Positions 44,709-54,284 of a stretch of 64,000 nucleotides of DNA are shown piece by piece. Below the pieces are notes generated by a model. It was not told the DNA's origin. It saw only the letters and a program-made list of their open reading frames with translations, and searched no databases. Every line of letters starts with the position of its first letter. The first letter of the stretch is position 1. Both the position numbers and the translations under genes were made by a program. The DNA lies in contig NZ_CP061538.1 of the NCBI RefSeq assembly GCF_014705945.2, positions 2,232,001-2,296,000 of the forward strand. Direction: 5' to 3'. Source of the stretch: Rothia amarae. Lineage in GTDB: Bacteria; Actinomycetota; Actinomycetes; Actinomycetales; Micrococcaceae.

Positions 44709-44789
44709 AAGTTCAGCTCCTTGAATAGAAGGAAAAATTGCTGTGCCGTACACCACCACTTTAGCGTGTCCACCCCTAGAGTTCTGCCC

Positions 44790-44914
44790 CGAAGTACCAG
44801 TTATATACACCGAGTACTCGTTTGACGCGGTACTTCGTCCACCCATCTGGTATCTCATACGAGCTACTCCTTCAAACGAGTACCTTGCCGCTGTCGGGTT
44901 CCACCAGAACCCGG
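44790..44914. promoter_or_regulatory. Structured divergent intergenic region, possible pseudoknot
   Basis: CGAAGTACC (44790-44798) pairs with GGTACTTCG (44829-44837). GTACTCGTTTGA (44814-44825), inside that loop, pairs perfectly with TCAAACGAGTAC (44872-44883). A third hairpin, CGGGTTC/GAACCCG, follows at about 44896. It lies between the divergent ChaB and M13 genes. Confidence 0.45.
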
Positions 44915-44984
44915 GTTGCACCGCGCAGAGCGAAATCTGGCATTTTAATAGCCCTACAGAAGCACTCCACCTAAACTGGGTGTC

Positions 44985-46976
44985 ATGAGTAACAAGCCTT
45001 CTGGAATTAACACTGAATTTATGGATACGTCCGTTGCTCCTGGCGACGACTTCTTCCGATACAACAACGGCATCTGGCTCGATACCCATGAGATTCCTGC
45101 CGATCGCCCTAAAGACGGCGGCATGTATACGTTGCGGGACGAGGCAGAGAAGAACGTCCGTGAGATCATCGAAAAGATTGCCACTGATAAGCCCGGTAGT
45201 CGCATCGGCGCGCTTTTCAACTCCTTCATGGATACCGAAAAGATTAATAAGGACGGCGTAGAGCCCCTCCTTGCTGAGGTTCGCCCCATCATAGAGGCAA
45301 CCGGCAAGACTGAGCTGCTCGACGTCATAGCTGAAGCTGACCGTGCGGGCATCGGTTCCCCCTTCGGTTGGTACACCAGCATTGATGCCAAGAATCCCGA
45401 AAAGTACGTGGTGTATCTGGCGCAAGCTGGACTGGGACTGCCCGATGAAAGCTACTATCGCGAAGAAAAGTACGCCGAAATTCGAAGCGCCTACGTTGAT
45501 TTCATTCAGCGCATGTTTGAGCTGACCGGACTGGCTGAGCCCTTCGGAATGACCGCTGAAACCGCCGCTCACACCATCATGAAGTTTGAGACCGATTTAG
45601 CACAGCATCACTGGGATAAGGTCACTTTGCGCGATGCCAACAAGCGCTACAATCCCGTTGCCGCCGCTGATCTTAATACCGAGTTCCCCGGCTTTGACTA
45701 CACTCGCTGGATTGAAAGTCTGGGTTCGTCGGTGCAGAAATTTGGCACCGTCATCGTCGGTCAGCCTTCCTACTTTGAAGCTGTTTCTAAGATTTGGGAG
45801 ACCGAGCCTATCGAGGCGTGGAAGCTCTACCTGGTCTGGAAAAACATCAGTGCGCGCGCAGCTTACCTCAACGACGAAATCGTGAACGCTAACTTCGATT
45901 TCTACGGCAAAACCCTCTCCGGCACCGAAGAGTTGCGGGATCGCTGGAAGCGCGGAGTCGGCGTCATCGAAGGTAACTTGGGCGAAGAACTCGGCAAGGA
46001 ATACGTAGCAGTTCATTTCCCGCCCGAGCACAAAGCGAAAATGCTGAAGCTAGTAGACAATCTGCTTGAAGCATACCGTCAGTCGATTTCCACTCTCGAC
46101 TGGATGACCGATGAAACCCGCGAGCGCGCTCTAGAGAAATTAGAGAAGTTCGTGACCAAGATTGGTTACCCCGATGAGTGGCGCGACTACTCGGCTCTGG
46201 AGCTAGTGGAGGGGGACTTGCTGGAGAACCTGCGCCGCTCCTCCCTCTTTGAGCACAACTTCCAGCTTGACCGTATTGGTCAGCCGGTAGATAAGCACGA
46301 GTGGCTGATGAGTCCGCAGACCGTCAATGCTTACTACATGCCGCCGGCGAATGAGATTGTGTTCCCTGCAGCGATTTTGCAGCCTCCGTACTTTGATCCC
46401 GACGCCGACGACGCGACAAATTACGGCGGTATTGGCGCGGTCATTGGTCACGAAATTGGTCACGGTTTTGATGACCAGGGTTCGAAATATGACGGCACAG
46501 GCGCGCTCAACAACTGGTGGACTGATAAGGACCGCGAGGAATTTTCCAAGCGAACTTCTGCGCTAGTGGATCAGTACAACCAGTACACCCCTACCGGTCT
46601 TGACCCTGAGAATTTCAAGGTGAACGGTGAGCTCACCCTGGGTGAGAATATTGGCGATTTGGGTGGTCTTTCGATTGCCTTGCGTGCGTATGAGATTGCT
46701 CTGTCACAGCAGGGGATTGACTCACTGGCAGATGCCCCGATCGTGGACGGTTTCACCGGCATCCAGCGTCTATTCATTGCCTGGGCCCAGGGGTGGCGCA
46801 CCAAGTCCCGCCCGCAGAATGCCCAGATGATGCTCTCGGTGGATCCGCACTCCCCCGATGAATTCCGTGTCAATGGGGTAGTACGCAACATTGATGAGTT
46901 CTACGATGCATTTGGGGTCACTGAAGACAATCAGCTCTATCTTTCCCCGGAAGAACGGGTAAAAATCTGGCTGTAA
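44985..46976 (+). CDS. M13-family (neprilysin-like) metallopeptidase
   Basis: 663-residue zinc endopeptidase of family M13 (PepO/Zmp1-like). Zinc site: His489-Glu490-x-x-His493 in GHEIGHGFDDQGS and the third ligand in GENIGDLGGL. Also conserved are NAYYMPPANEIVFPA and the C-terminal SPDEFRVNG. There is no signal peptide or N-terminal anchor, so it is probably cytosolic or exported by a non-classical route, cleaving small peptides. The ATG at 44985 has no strong ribosome site. Confidence 0.92.
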   Translation: MSNKPSGINTEFMDTSVAPGDDFFRYNNGIWLDTHEIPADRPKDGGMYTLRDEAEKNVREIIEKIATDKPGSRIGALFNSFMDTEKINKDGVEPLLAEVRPIIEATGKTELLDVIAEADRAGIGSPFGWYTSIDAKNPEKYVVYLAQAGLGLPDESYYREEKYAEIRSAYVDFIQRMFELTGLAEPFGMTAETAAHTIMKFETDLAQHHWDKVTLRDANKRYNPVAAADLNTEFPGFDYTRWIESLGSSVQKFGTVIVGQPSYFEAVSKIWETEPIEAWKLYLVWKNISARAAYLNDEIVNANFDFYGKTLSGTEELRDRWKRGVGVIEGNLGEELGKEYVAVHFPPEHKAKMLKLVDNLLEAYRQSISTLDWMTDETRERALEKLEKFVTKIGYPDEWRDYSALELVEGDLLENLRRSSLFEHNFQLDRIGQPVDKHEWLMSPQTVNAYYMPPANEIVFPAAILQPPYFDPDADDATNYGGIGAVIGHEIGHGFDDQGSKYDGTGALNNWWTDKDREEFSKRTSALVDQYNQYTPTGLDPENFKVNGELTLGENIGDLGGLSIALRAYEIALSQQGIDSLADAPIVDGFTGIQRLFIAWAQGWRTKSRPQNAQMMLSVDPHSPDEFRVNGVVRNIDEFYDAFGVTEDNQLYLSPEERVKIWL

Positions 46977-46999
46977 CACTCAATAACTAAGTGAGTTAG

Positions 47000-47029
47000 A
47001 TGGGGGCAGGAGGAAACTCTTGCCCCCAT
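47000..47029 (+). terminator. Intrinsic terminator after the M13 peptidase gene
   Basis: ATGGGGGCA/TGCCCCCAT around a 12-base loop. Confidence 0.75.
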
Positions 47030-47166
47030 TCCCGTTGGGCAATATCCCCATATCAGAGGGGCGTTTTTGCAACAAAAGAATGATTTTTCTGAGCCTCTAG
47101 TGGACTACTCTCAATGAGTCACACGCACTTTTCCTTAGAGGTTTCCCTTCTAAAGAAAGATTACTC

Positions 47167-48378
47167 ATGCAAAAGTTTTCGTTTGGTCAGAAAGTAGCCA
47201 CCCTCAGCGCTCTCTCCTTAGCAACCATTGCAGGTTTCACTCCTGCCCAGGCGTACCCCGCCAACTGGTGGTCGTACAGCCCGTCGTCGAGCTCGTCGTC
47301 CTACCAGCCTGCAGCTTCTAGCTTCACGCCTGCTGCTTCAAATTCCCGTGCAGCAGATCCGTCTTCTTCCACTGCTGATTCTGATGGCGACGGCATTCCC
47401 AACAGTTGGGAGACTAACGGCTACGATTACGACGGCGACGGCCAGGTAGATTTGGATTTCCCCGCATGGGGCGCGAATCCCAATAAAAAAGACCTCTTTG
47501 TTGAGATGGATTACATGCCCGACCTGCTCGCTTCTCAGTCGGAACTAGATACCATTGTGCGCACTTTTGCCAACTACCCTGTGAATAGCCCTGATGGTAG
47601 CCGCGGCATTAACCTTCACCTCGACGCCGGTGACGCTTACGCCAAGTACGACCTCGGCGGCGGCAACGAGATTGATTATCAGGCTCTCCGCAATGAGCAG
47701 ACCGTCGGCCAGCTACGCCAGGAGAATTCCGATCCGGCTCGTAACGGTATTTTCCACTACATGGTGTTTGGTGACTACTACACCGATGCTCCTGGCTCAT
47801 CGGGCATCGCTCAGATTGATGGCCTCAACTTCGCAGTTACCTTGGGTCCTCAGTACTGGGGTAATAACGTTTCCAGCAATACCTACGTGGGTACCTTCAT
47901 CCACGAGCTGGGTCACAACCTGGGCTTGTACCACGGTGGCGATGACGACGTGAACTTCAAGCCCAACTACTTCAGCATCATGAACTACCGCTATCAGATT
48001 CAGGGCGTTCCCCGCACCGATGGTTCTAAGTACTTCGGTTACTCCACCCAGCAGTACGACACTCTCAATGAGCATGCGATTCATGAGGAGAACGGCTTGG
48101 GCTCAAACAGCCACGGCTTCCTCTACGACTATGATTCTCGTGCGGTTGCCGATGCGCCCATCGACTTCAATGACAACGGAACGATTGACAACGGCGCTGT
48201 ACAAACCGACGTCAACAACGACGGCGAACTTGGCCGTTTGACCGCGCAGAACGACCTGGCAGCGATTCGCTTCCAGGCTCGCGCTCACCAGGGTTACCGC
48301 TACTCTGTGGAGCGCCCCGAGGTAACCAAGAACGAGCTCACTGCCGATATGGCTCGTGAGCACGGTTTGCTGGACTAG
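47167..48378 (+). CDS. Secreted metzincin-type zinc metalloprotease
   Basis: Signal peptide (1-29, ending PAQA), a Ser/Ala-rich linker, then a calcium-binding thrombospondin-3-like repeat (DSDGDGIPNSWET, YDYDGDGQVD). The protease domain has the metzincin site His246-Glu247-x-x-His250-x5-His256 in HELGHNLGLYH and the Met-turn SIMNYRYQ. A second Asp-rich loop (DFNDNGTIDNG, DVNNDGELG) near the C-terminus may also bind calcium. It is probably released to attack host or competitor proteins. No adhesion or sorting signal is present. Confidence 0.85.
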   Translation: MQKFSFGQKVATLSALSLATIAGFTPAQAYPANWWSYSPSSSSSSYQPAASSFTPAASNSRAADPSSSTADSDGDGIPNSWETNGYDYDGDGQVDLDFPAWGANPNKKDLFVEMDYMPDLLASQSELDTIVRTFANYPVNSPDGSRGINLHLDAGDAYAKYDLGGGNEIDYQALRNEQTVGQLRQENSDPARNGIFHYMVFGDYYTDAPGSSGIAQIDGLNFAVTLGPQYWGNNVSSNTYVGTFIHELGHNLGLYHGGDDDVNFKPNYFSIMNYRYQIQGVPRTDGSKYFGYSTQQYDTLNEHAIHEENGLGSNSHGFLYDYDSRAVADAPIDFNDNGTIDNGAVQTDVNNDGELGRLTAQNDLAAIRFQARAHQGYRYSVERPEVTKNELTADMAREHGLLD

Positions 48379-48517
48379 CACCCGGCGTGGAGGCTTACTC
48401 CGTAAGGTAAGAGCGAGGTAAGCACAGCATCTATGATTCTCTACCCGGTTCAGGCTGGAACCTCTTACCACACATAACGGTTACCGCTGTCTGGCAGAAA
48501 CGGGTATAAGAACCGAC

Positions 48518-48575
48518 TGACCGGTTGAGCTCGTTTTGACCACGTATACCTGGTCAAAACGAGCTACGCCGGTCA
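48518..48575. terminator. Long stem-loop, TTTTGACCA family copy 1
   Basis: TGACCGG-tt-GAGCTCGTTTTGACCA pairs with TGGTCAAAACGAGCT and CCGGTCA around an eight-base loop. Its right end overlaps the stop codon of the convergent MFS gene. Related to 59038-59097. Confidence 0.75.
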
Positions 48576-50114
48576 TTCAGTTTCCGCTTTGCGTACCATG
48601 AAGTAGGTCAGCGCGGAGGCAACGGTCATAATCCCCACTGAAATCGCAGCTGTCCACACCACGCCCGCATCAAAAGCGTGCTGGGCAGAGAGCAGGAGCT
48701 GGGAGCCGACGTCGCCGCCGACTTCCTGCGCCGTATGCACCGCGCCGCCCAGCGTTTCGTGGGCGGAGTTCGCCTGTGCTTCAGTGAGCTGGGAGGGAAC
48801 CTGAACGTTCATACGGTAGACCGCCGTGAGGATACCGCCCAATACGGCGGTGCCCAGGACCGCACCAACTTCATAGGATGTTTCAGAAATTGCCGATGCC
48901 GCTCCCGCCTTCTCCGGGGGAACGGAGGCAAGAATCAAGTCGTTGGAGATGGTCTCTCCCGCGCCCACGCCGATACCAAGCAGAATAAAGGCAATCATCA
49001 GCCCAGCGTTCGTCGATGCGTTGTCGGTGAGCGCAACCACCAGATATCCCAGAGCATTGACCAAGAGAGAACCTGCAACAATGACTGCCGGGTGAATACG
49101 GGGCACAAAGCGCACCACTCCCAAACCAGCAACGATAGTCAGAAGAAGCCCGGGCAAAAGGAAGATTCCGGCGTCCATGGGGCTGAGACCGCTGACCATT
49201 TGCAAGTGCTGGGACACGAAAAAGATGAAACCCGTCATCGAAAGAACACTCAGCAGGTTCGCAAGAATCGCGCCGGTAAAGACCTTGTTGGTAAAGAGGC
49301 GAACGTCCAGCATGGGAACGGTGCGGCGAATCTGCCGGCGTACAAAGAGCCAGCCGCATACAACGCCGAGAATCAGCATGAGCGGGCCGACGGCGTCCAC
49401 ACCTGCTGCGGCAAAATGTTTAATCGCAAAAACCACGGGAATCATGGCGGCCATGACCAACACGATGGAGATGCCATCTACCGGGCCGGGGTGAGGGTCT
49501 TTAGATTCAGGCAGGACCAGGGGTGCGCAAATCAGAAAGGGAATGAGTACGGGGATAGCCATCAAAAAGACCGAACCCCACTCAAAATGCTCCAGCAGAA
49601 ACCCGCCGACAATCGGACCTAACGCAGCTCCCGCTGAGAACATAGATGCCCAGATGGCAATAGCGGTACGGCGCTCATTGGGGTTTTCAAAGATGTTGCG
49701 GATGAGCGACAGAGTTGAGGGCATGAGCATCGCCCCAAAGAAACCCAGAGTGGCACGGGCGGCAATCAGCCAGCCAGCCGACGGCGAGAAAGCCGCAAAT
49801 CCCGAGACGAGCGCGAAACCCGTGCAACCAATAATGAGCAGTTTCTTACGCCCTATTCGATCGCCCATGCTACCCATAGGAACGAGCAAACCTGCCAGTA
49901 CCAGTGAGTAACTGTCAATAATCCACAGTTGCTGGGTTCCGGTAGGCTCCAGTGCCCGCGCTATCGAGGGGATAGCAAAGGAAAGCACGGTGTTATCTAC
50001 CGAGACTAAAAGCACCGGAAGCATCAGCACCACCAGCGCAGCCCAGCGCTGGCGTGGTGAGGTCTGAGGCTGGTTTTCTGCCGGGTTAATGATCTGGATA
50101 GGAGCTGTTTTCAC
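48573..50114 (-). CDS. MFS exporter, DHA2 (QacA/SmvA) type
   Basis: 513 residues and 14 predicted helices. Helix 1 has SVDNTVLSFAIPSIARAL with the membrane Asp typical of QacA/SmvA drug pumps, then LVPMGSMGDRIGRKK (motif A) and LGPIVGGFLLEHF (motif C). It probably exports cationic drugs, dyes or biocides using the proton gradient. No TetR-type regulator is adjacent. Confidence 0.87.
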   Translation of the reverse strand: MKTAPIQIINPAENQPQTSPRQRWAALVVLMLPVLLVSVDNTVLSFAIPSIARALEPTGTQQLWIIDSYSLVLAGLLVPMGSMGDRIGRKKLLIIGCTGFALVSGFAAFSPSAGWLIAARATLGFFGAMLMPSTLSLIRNIFENPNERRTAIAIWASMFSAGAALGPIVGGFLLEHFEWGSVFLMAIPVLIPFLICAPLVLPESKDPHPGPVDGISIVLVMAAMIPVVFAIKHFAAAGVDAVGPLMLILGVVCGWLFVRRQIRRTVPMLDVRLFTNKVFTGAILANLLSVLSMTGFIFFVSQHLQMVSGLSPMDAGIFLLPGLLLTIVAGLGVVRFVPRIHPAVIVAGSLLVNALGYLVVALTDNASTNAGLMIAFILLGIGVGAGETISNDLILASVPPEKAGAASAISETSYEVGAVLGTAVLGGILTAVYRMNVQVPSQLTEAQANSAHETLGGAVHTAQEVGGDVGSQLLLSAQHAFDAGVVWTAAISVGIMTVASALTYFMVRKAETE

Positions 50115-50268
50115 GGATTATGCTTTGACTTTCATTTTTACAGAGGAATGTCCCGCAAAAGATGAAAGCGGGATGCCATTCCACTGTATCAACGACATCT
50201 TTTTCAGCATATCTTGAGATGAGGAATATAATTCATCAAATCTTCCGGTTACTTGGTAAGGTCTGCCC

Positions 50269-51729
50269 TTATTTGGCGTTGAAGTTTCTCTCGATTTCTT
50301 CAGGGGTCTGAATCGGCACCATATCGGTGAGTGGTAGCTGGTTTCGCTGCAACTTCTTTTTAGTGATTTGCCAAAGAACTGCTAGCACTACAAACCAGAG
50401 CGGGGTAAGCAGAAGGGCGATTCGGGTGTTTTCTCCTGCAGCGAGGGCGTAGACGATGAAAGCGAAGAATGCCAACACGATCCACGGCGTCACGCGCGGG
50501 AAAGGCAGTTTGAACTGTGAAACTTTATGCTTTTCGGGTGATTTCTTGAAGTAGATGATGTAGCTGACCACGATGCTTCCCCAGGTGAACAAGATACAGG
50601 TGGAGCAAATCGAGGAAATCACGGTGAAGGCTGTGAGCAGGGTGTCGCCAGCGAGGAGCAGGGGTATAGAGAGGAACGTAAAGACGGCGGTGAAGAAGAC
50701 CGCATTACGAGGTACTAGGCGAGGACTTCTATGGGTGAGCCAGCGGGGTGCGTGTCGGTCGAGACCCAGGGAATAGACCATACGGCTCGCTGAATACAGG
50801 CCTGAGTTGGCGCTGGATGCAGCGGAGAGGAGCACCACGAGGTTTACGACGAACGCGGCGCCAGTAAACCCTGCCATACCGAACATGGAGGTGAAAGGGC
50901 TGGTTTCGGGGTCGATATCTACCCAGGGGGTCACCATCATGATCACGCTGAGCGCACCCACATAGAAAACCAGGATACGCAGAATAATCGAGTTGATAGC
51001 CGAGGGCAGGTTCTTATGGGGGTTCTCGGTTTCAGCGGCGGTGGTACCGACCAATTCGATACCGATGAAGGCAAAAATACCCATCTGGAAGCCCAGGATG
51101 AAGCCGCTCAGTCCGGTGGGGAAGAATCCGCCGTAGTTCCAGAGATTGGAGACTTGAGCGTGGTTACCGCTGGGTGACTCATAACCGGTAAAAATCAGAA
51201 TAAGTCCGACCACAATCAGCGCGAGAATAGCCACGATTTTGATGATTGCAAACCAGAATTCGGTCTCGCCGAAGGCTTTGACGGGCTGCAGGTTCAAAAT
51301 AAGTAGGGCGAGCGCAGTGATGGCCGAGGGTAGCCAGATGGGGACGTCGGGGTTGAAGTACTGCACGTAAGCGGTGATTGCCACGAGGTCTGCAATACAG
51401 GCGATAACCCAGGAGAACCAGTAGTTCCAGGAGACAAAGAAGCCTGCCCAGGGACCGATATTGTCTTTGGCAATATCACCAAAGGTCTTGTAGTTGAGGT
51501 TGGAGAGGAGCAGCTCCCCCAGTGCGCGCATGACAAAGAACAGTACGAAGCCGATAATCATGTAGACGAAGATGACGGAGGGGCCCACCAGATTGATAAG
51601 TTTTCCCGAGCCGAAAAAGAGCCCGGTTCCGATAGCTCCGCCGATGGCAATCAGCTGAAGATGTCGATTGGACAGACCGCGTTCTAGAGCGGGGCCATCC
51701 GGCGTGTGGGGTGAGTCAGGGGCGTTCAC
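50269..51729 (-). CDS. cycA: D-serine/D-alanine/glycine:H+ symporter
   Basis: 486-residue APC-superfamily permease with 12 helices. Long stretches match E. coli CycA: ERGLSNRHLQLIAIGGAIGT, VIFVYMIIGFVLFFVMRALG, GFQMGIFAFIGIELVGTTAAE and SAASSANSGLYSASRM. It imports D-Ala, D-Ser, Gly and, in some bacteria, D-cycloserine. The GTG at 51729 is chosen because GGAG lies six bases upstream; the TTG at 51744 would add five residues. Confidence 0.87.
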   Translation of the reverse strand: MNAPDSPHTPDGPALERGLSNRHLQLIAIGGAIGTGLFFGSGKLINLVGPSVIFVYMIIGFVLFFVMRALGELLLSNLNYKTFGDIAKDNIGPWAGFFVSWNYWFSWVIACIADLVAITAYVQYFNPDVPIWLPSAITALALLILNLQPVKAFGETEFWFAIIKIVAILALIVVGLILIFTGYESPSGNHAQVSNLWNYGGFFPTGLSGFILGFQMGIFAFIGIELVGTTAAETENPHKNLPSAINSIILRILVFYVGALSVIMMVTPWVDIDPETSPFTSMFGMAGFTGAAFVVNLVVLLSAASSANSGLYSASRMVYSLGLDRHAPRWLTHRSPRLVPRNAVFFTAVFTFLSIPLLLAGDTLLTAFTVISSICSTCILFTWGSIVVSYIIYFKKSPEKHKVSQFKLPFPRVTPWIVLAFFAFIVYALAAGENTRIALLLTPLWFVVLAVLWQITKKKLQRNQLPLTDMVPIQTPEEIERNFNAK

Positions 51730-51835
51730 AGAGGTCTCCGGCAATCTTCAAAAATGGATATATATAACTAAGTATAAATAACTATACACATTCCATCAGC
51801 CTTCTTCCTATTTCAGCACCCCACCTGAGCAGTCC

Positions 51836-53362
51836 CTAGGTGCCGCAGAAGCTGGTGAAGAATCGTGAATTATCAGGTGCGGTCTCTAAATCCTCTAGTC
51901 CATCCCGCCGCGTCATGGGCTGTCGTAGCGCATCTAACAACCTCTCCACGGGCTCACTATTCCCCTTCTCCACCTCCCGCAGAGCCGCATCAACCCTCAT
52001 ATTCCGCGGAATATAAAGGGGATTAGCACCTTCCATCAGACTCCGAGAAACTGCCTCAGCAGTACCCGTGACCCCGCGAAATTCCATTAACTCGCTCAGC
52101 CAATCCATCAGTTCCTCTGCTGAGTCCTCCCCACTCAACAAGGAAATCTGCTCAGGCGTATGCGTAAGGGTGTAGAAAAATTCAGTGAAATCTAAAGAAT
52201 GCTTTTCCAGCAGCGTGAGCGTTTGACCGATAAAAGTTTTCAACTGCTCCCGATGGGCAGTAGAAATATTCTCAACCGAAACACCCAGTTTTGCCGCAAA
52301 AATTTGCACCCAACGCTCCTGAAAGCGTTCGTCGAAAGCGGCCAGCACGGCAGTGGCGTCATCGACGGCGTCGTTGGGGTTCTCTGCCATTAAATCGAGA
52401 AGACTCTCGGCAAAGCGCGCCAGGTTCCACTGTGTAATGCCCGGCTGATTGCCGAACGCGTAGCGGCCCTGCCGGTCAATCGAGCTAAAGACGGCATTCA
52501 TACGGAATTCGTCAACGAAAGCGCAAGGACCGAAGTCGATGGACTCGCCAGAAACCAAGACGTTATCGGTATTGAGCACACCATGAATGAAACCCAATCC
52601 CATCCACTGCGCCACCAAATCTGCCTGCTTTTCAGCGACCGCCTGAAGGAGCGTCAGAGCAGAGGAGCTTTCTTCCAAAGCATGTTCCTGCGTTTTCAGG
52701 TGCGGAAAATGACGCTCCAGCGCATAGTCAACCAGCCGTTTGCGCTGGTCAATGGGCATATTCATCTGTGCGTACTGAAAAGTCCCTACCCTAATATGGC
52801 TCGATGCCACCCGCACCACAATTGCCGCTGGCTCAGGTAGCGGACTACGCCGGCGGACCGTCTCACCTGTTTCAATGACCGCCAGTGCTCGCGAAGTAGG
52901 CACGTTCATTGCGGCAAAAAATTCCCCAATGATAACCTCGCGCCAGACCGCTGACAGCGGTGCTTTACCATCTGAACCGGGGCGGGAGAAAGGAGTTCGC
53001 CCGCTTCCCTTCAGGTGCAAATCGACCCGGTGAGAAAGAATATCGGGCGTATGCGCATCCGCCACCGGCAACTCGCCAATCAGGTGGGCGCGCCCGTCGC
53101 CCAATACCGGCGAAAGGTGGCCAAACTGGAAACCCGAGTAGGCAAGCGCATAAGAAGAACCAGCATCCTCGCCAGGTTCCGCTTCTTTTTGCCCAGTAAG
53201 CCATTTCAGGCCCTCGGCGCTTGCCAGCCATTCGGCGTCAAGTCCGAGGTCTTGAGCCAGTGGTTCGTTCACCCAGCTCACGCGCGATTGTGCAGGAATA
53301 TCAGGGTGGGCTTGGACGGCGAGGTCGGGAAAGGTTCCGGCGTAGGTCTGTTCTAGTTGCAT
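51836..53362 (-). CDS. selO: Protein adenylyltransferase SelO
   Basis: 508 residues of the SelO/YdiU pseudokinase family, which transfers AMP from ATP to Ser/Thr/Tyr of proteins and is linked to redox stress. Family motifs: AYSGFQFGHLSPVLGDGRAH, LHLKGSGRTPFSRPGSDGKA, GFIHGVLNTDNV and SIDFGPCAFVDEF. The C-terminal FCGT keeps the redox-active cysteine found in most members. The start overlaps the end of the SRPBCC gene by ten bases, so the two are coupled. Confidence 0.93.
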   Translation of the reverse strand: MQLEQTYAGTFPDLAVQAHPDIPAQSRVSWVNEPLAQDLGLDAEWLASAEGLKWLTGQKEAEPGEDAGSSYALAYSGFQFGHLSPVLGDGRAHLIGELPVADAHTPDILSHRVDLHLKGSGRTPFSRPGSDGKAPLSAVWREVIIGEFFAAMNVPTSRALAVIETGETVRRRSPLPEPAAIVVRVASSHIRVGTFQYAQMNMPIDQRKRLVDYALERHFPHLKTQEHALEESSSALTLLQAVAEKQADLVAQWMGLGFIHGVLNTDNVLVSGESIDFGPCAFVDEFRMNAVFSSIDRQGRYAFGNQPGITQWNLARFAESLLDLMAENPNDAVDDATAVLAAFDERFQERWVQIFAAKLGVSVENISTAHREQLKTFIGQTLTLLEKHSLDFTEFFYTLTHTPEQISLLSGEDSAEELMDWLSELMEFRGVTGTAEAVSRSLMEGANPLYIPRNMRVDAALREVEKGNSEPVERLLDALRQPMTRRDGLEDLETAPDNSRFFTSFCGT

Positions 53363-53838
53363 GCGAAAATACGGTGCAAGTTTGCTAGGGAGAGCGCAAT
53401 GTTTTTGCGGTTGGCACGGAAGCTACCGAGCAGGTGGTAAATCTTGTACACGGGAATCCCTGCTATCACAGAACCGCGAGCGTCGAAGGTTTCGCGAACG
53501 GTTACGGTGCCATCATGGTTATCAGTAATATCCCAAGACCAGGTGTGCTTGCCGGGGTGCACCCAAGTCACACCGGAGTTTTTCTCGGCGCGGGTAACTT
53601 TCATGGGCAAGGTGTAGGGGATTCCCAGAACCATGTTTTGGCTGAAGGTATCGCCCTCAGCAAATTCGCCGTCGCTGCCTTTGTTGAGCCCGCGAATGGT
53701 AGTGCCACCGTCCAGCTCGGCATGGCGGGCAGGGTTGGCAACGAGCGCGTAAACATCAGAGGCCGAGGCGCGAAGGGTTGTTTCTGCGGCGATGACGTTC
53801 GGGTCAAGGTCAATAAATTTGATAAGAGGCTGATTCAT
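53353..53838 (-). CDS. SRPBCC-family protein
   Basis: 161-residue START-like/SRPBCC protein (polyketide cyclase or lipid-binding type): AAETTLRASASDVYALVANP at the start, a central beta sheet (VTWVHPGKHTWSWDI) and a long C-terminal helix. The ligand is unknown. The ATG at 53838 starts the domain; there is no Shine-Dalgarno, and TATAGACTCG upstream suggests a leaderless transcript. Its 3' end overlaps selO by ten bases. Confidence 0.8.
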   Translation of the reverse strand: MNQPLIKFIDLDPNVIAAETTLRASASDVYALVANPARHAELDGGTTIRGLNKGSDGEFAEGDTFSQNMVLGIPYTLPMKVTRAEKNSGVTWVHPGKHTWSWDITDNHDGTVTVRETFDARGSVIAGIPVYKIYHLLGSFRANRKNIALSLANLHRIFACN

Positions 53839-53930
53839 ATATTCGAGTCTATACGGGTTGTGTTGACCTGCGCTGAGATTCGTGCCCACAATAGAGGAAC
53901 GATATAAGGTCAAAAGATAAGGATAATCCC

Positions 53931-54251
53931 GTGATTTTTATTGTTGTTAAATACCAGGTTAAGCCTAGTGAAACCGAGAATTTCTTGGATGCCACGCGGG
54001 CGTTCACCGAAGCTACTCGCGCAGAGCCTGGCAATAAGTGGTTTGAGTGGTCACGCTCGGTTGAGGATCCCAACGAGTTTGTTTTGGTAGAGGCTTTTGC
54101 CGACGACGCTGGTGAGGCGCACGTCAATTCTGAGCACTTCGCCAAGGGGCTGGAGGCGATGCGTCCCTTGCTGGCTGAGACTCCCAAGATTATTTCGCGT
54201 CAGATTGATGGCGATGACTGGGATGAGATGGGCGAGTTGAAGATTAATTAG
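53931..54251 (+). CDS. ABM-family putative monooxygenase
   Basis: 106 residues of the antibiotic-biosynthesis monooxygenase (YgiN-like quinol monooxygenase) dimeric ferredoxin-like fold: IVVKYQVKPSETENFL, then NKWFEWSRSVEDPNEFVLVEAF and HVNSEHF. Members oxidise quinols without a cofactor or just bind small aromatics. A GTG start with AAGGAT upstream. It is divergent from the SRPBCC-selO pair, and its last codons form one arm of a terminator. Confidence 0.82.
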   Translation: MIFIVVKYQVKPSETENFLDATRAFTEATRAEPGNKWFEWSRSVEDPNEFVLVEAFADDAGEAHVNSEHFAKGLEAMRPLLAETPKIISRQIDGDDWDEMGELKIN

Positions 54252-54284
54252 GCGCGAAGCGTCTCAATATTCTTCAACTCGCCC
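54230..54284 (+). terminator. Stem-loop overlapping the ABM gene end
   Basis: GGGCGAGTTGAAGA, inside the coding end, pairs perfectly with TCTTCAACTCGCCC downstream. The loop contains TTAATTAGGCGCGAAGCG, a near copy of which recurs at 54360-54378. Confidence 0.6.

Noticed and set aside
44896-44916. CGGGTTC-CACCA-GAACCCG resembling a tRNA T-arm
   Set aside because: The loop is five bases, lacks the TTCRA pattern, and no acceptor, D or anticodon arms surround it.
44709-45572. Long upstream extension of the ChaB reading frame on the minus strand
   Set aside because: It is antisense to the conserved M13 peptidase and the structured intergenic region; ATG 44708 has a strong ribosome site and starts the ChaB domain.
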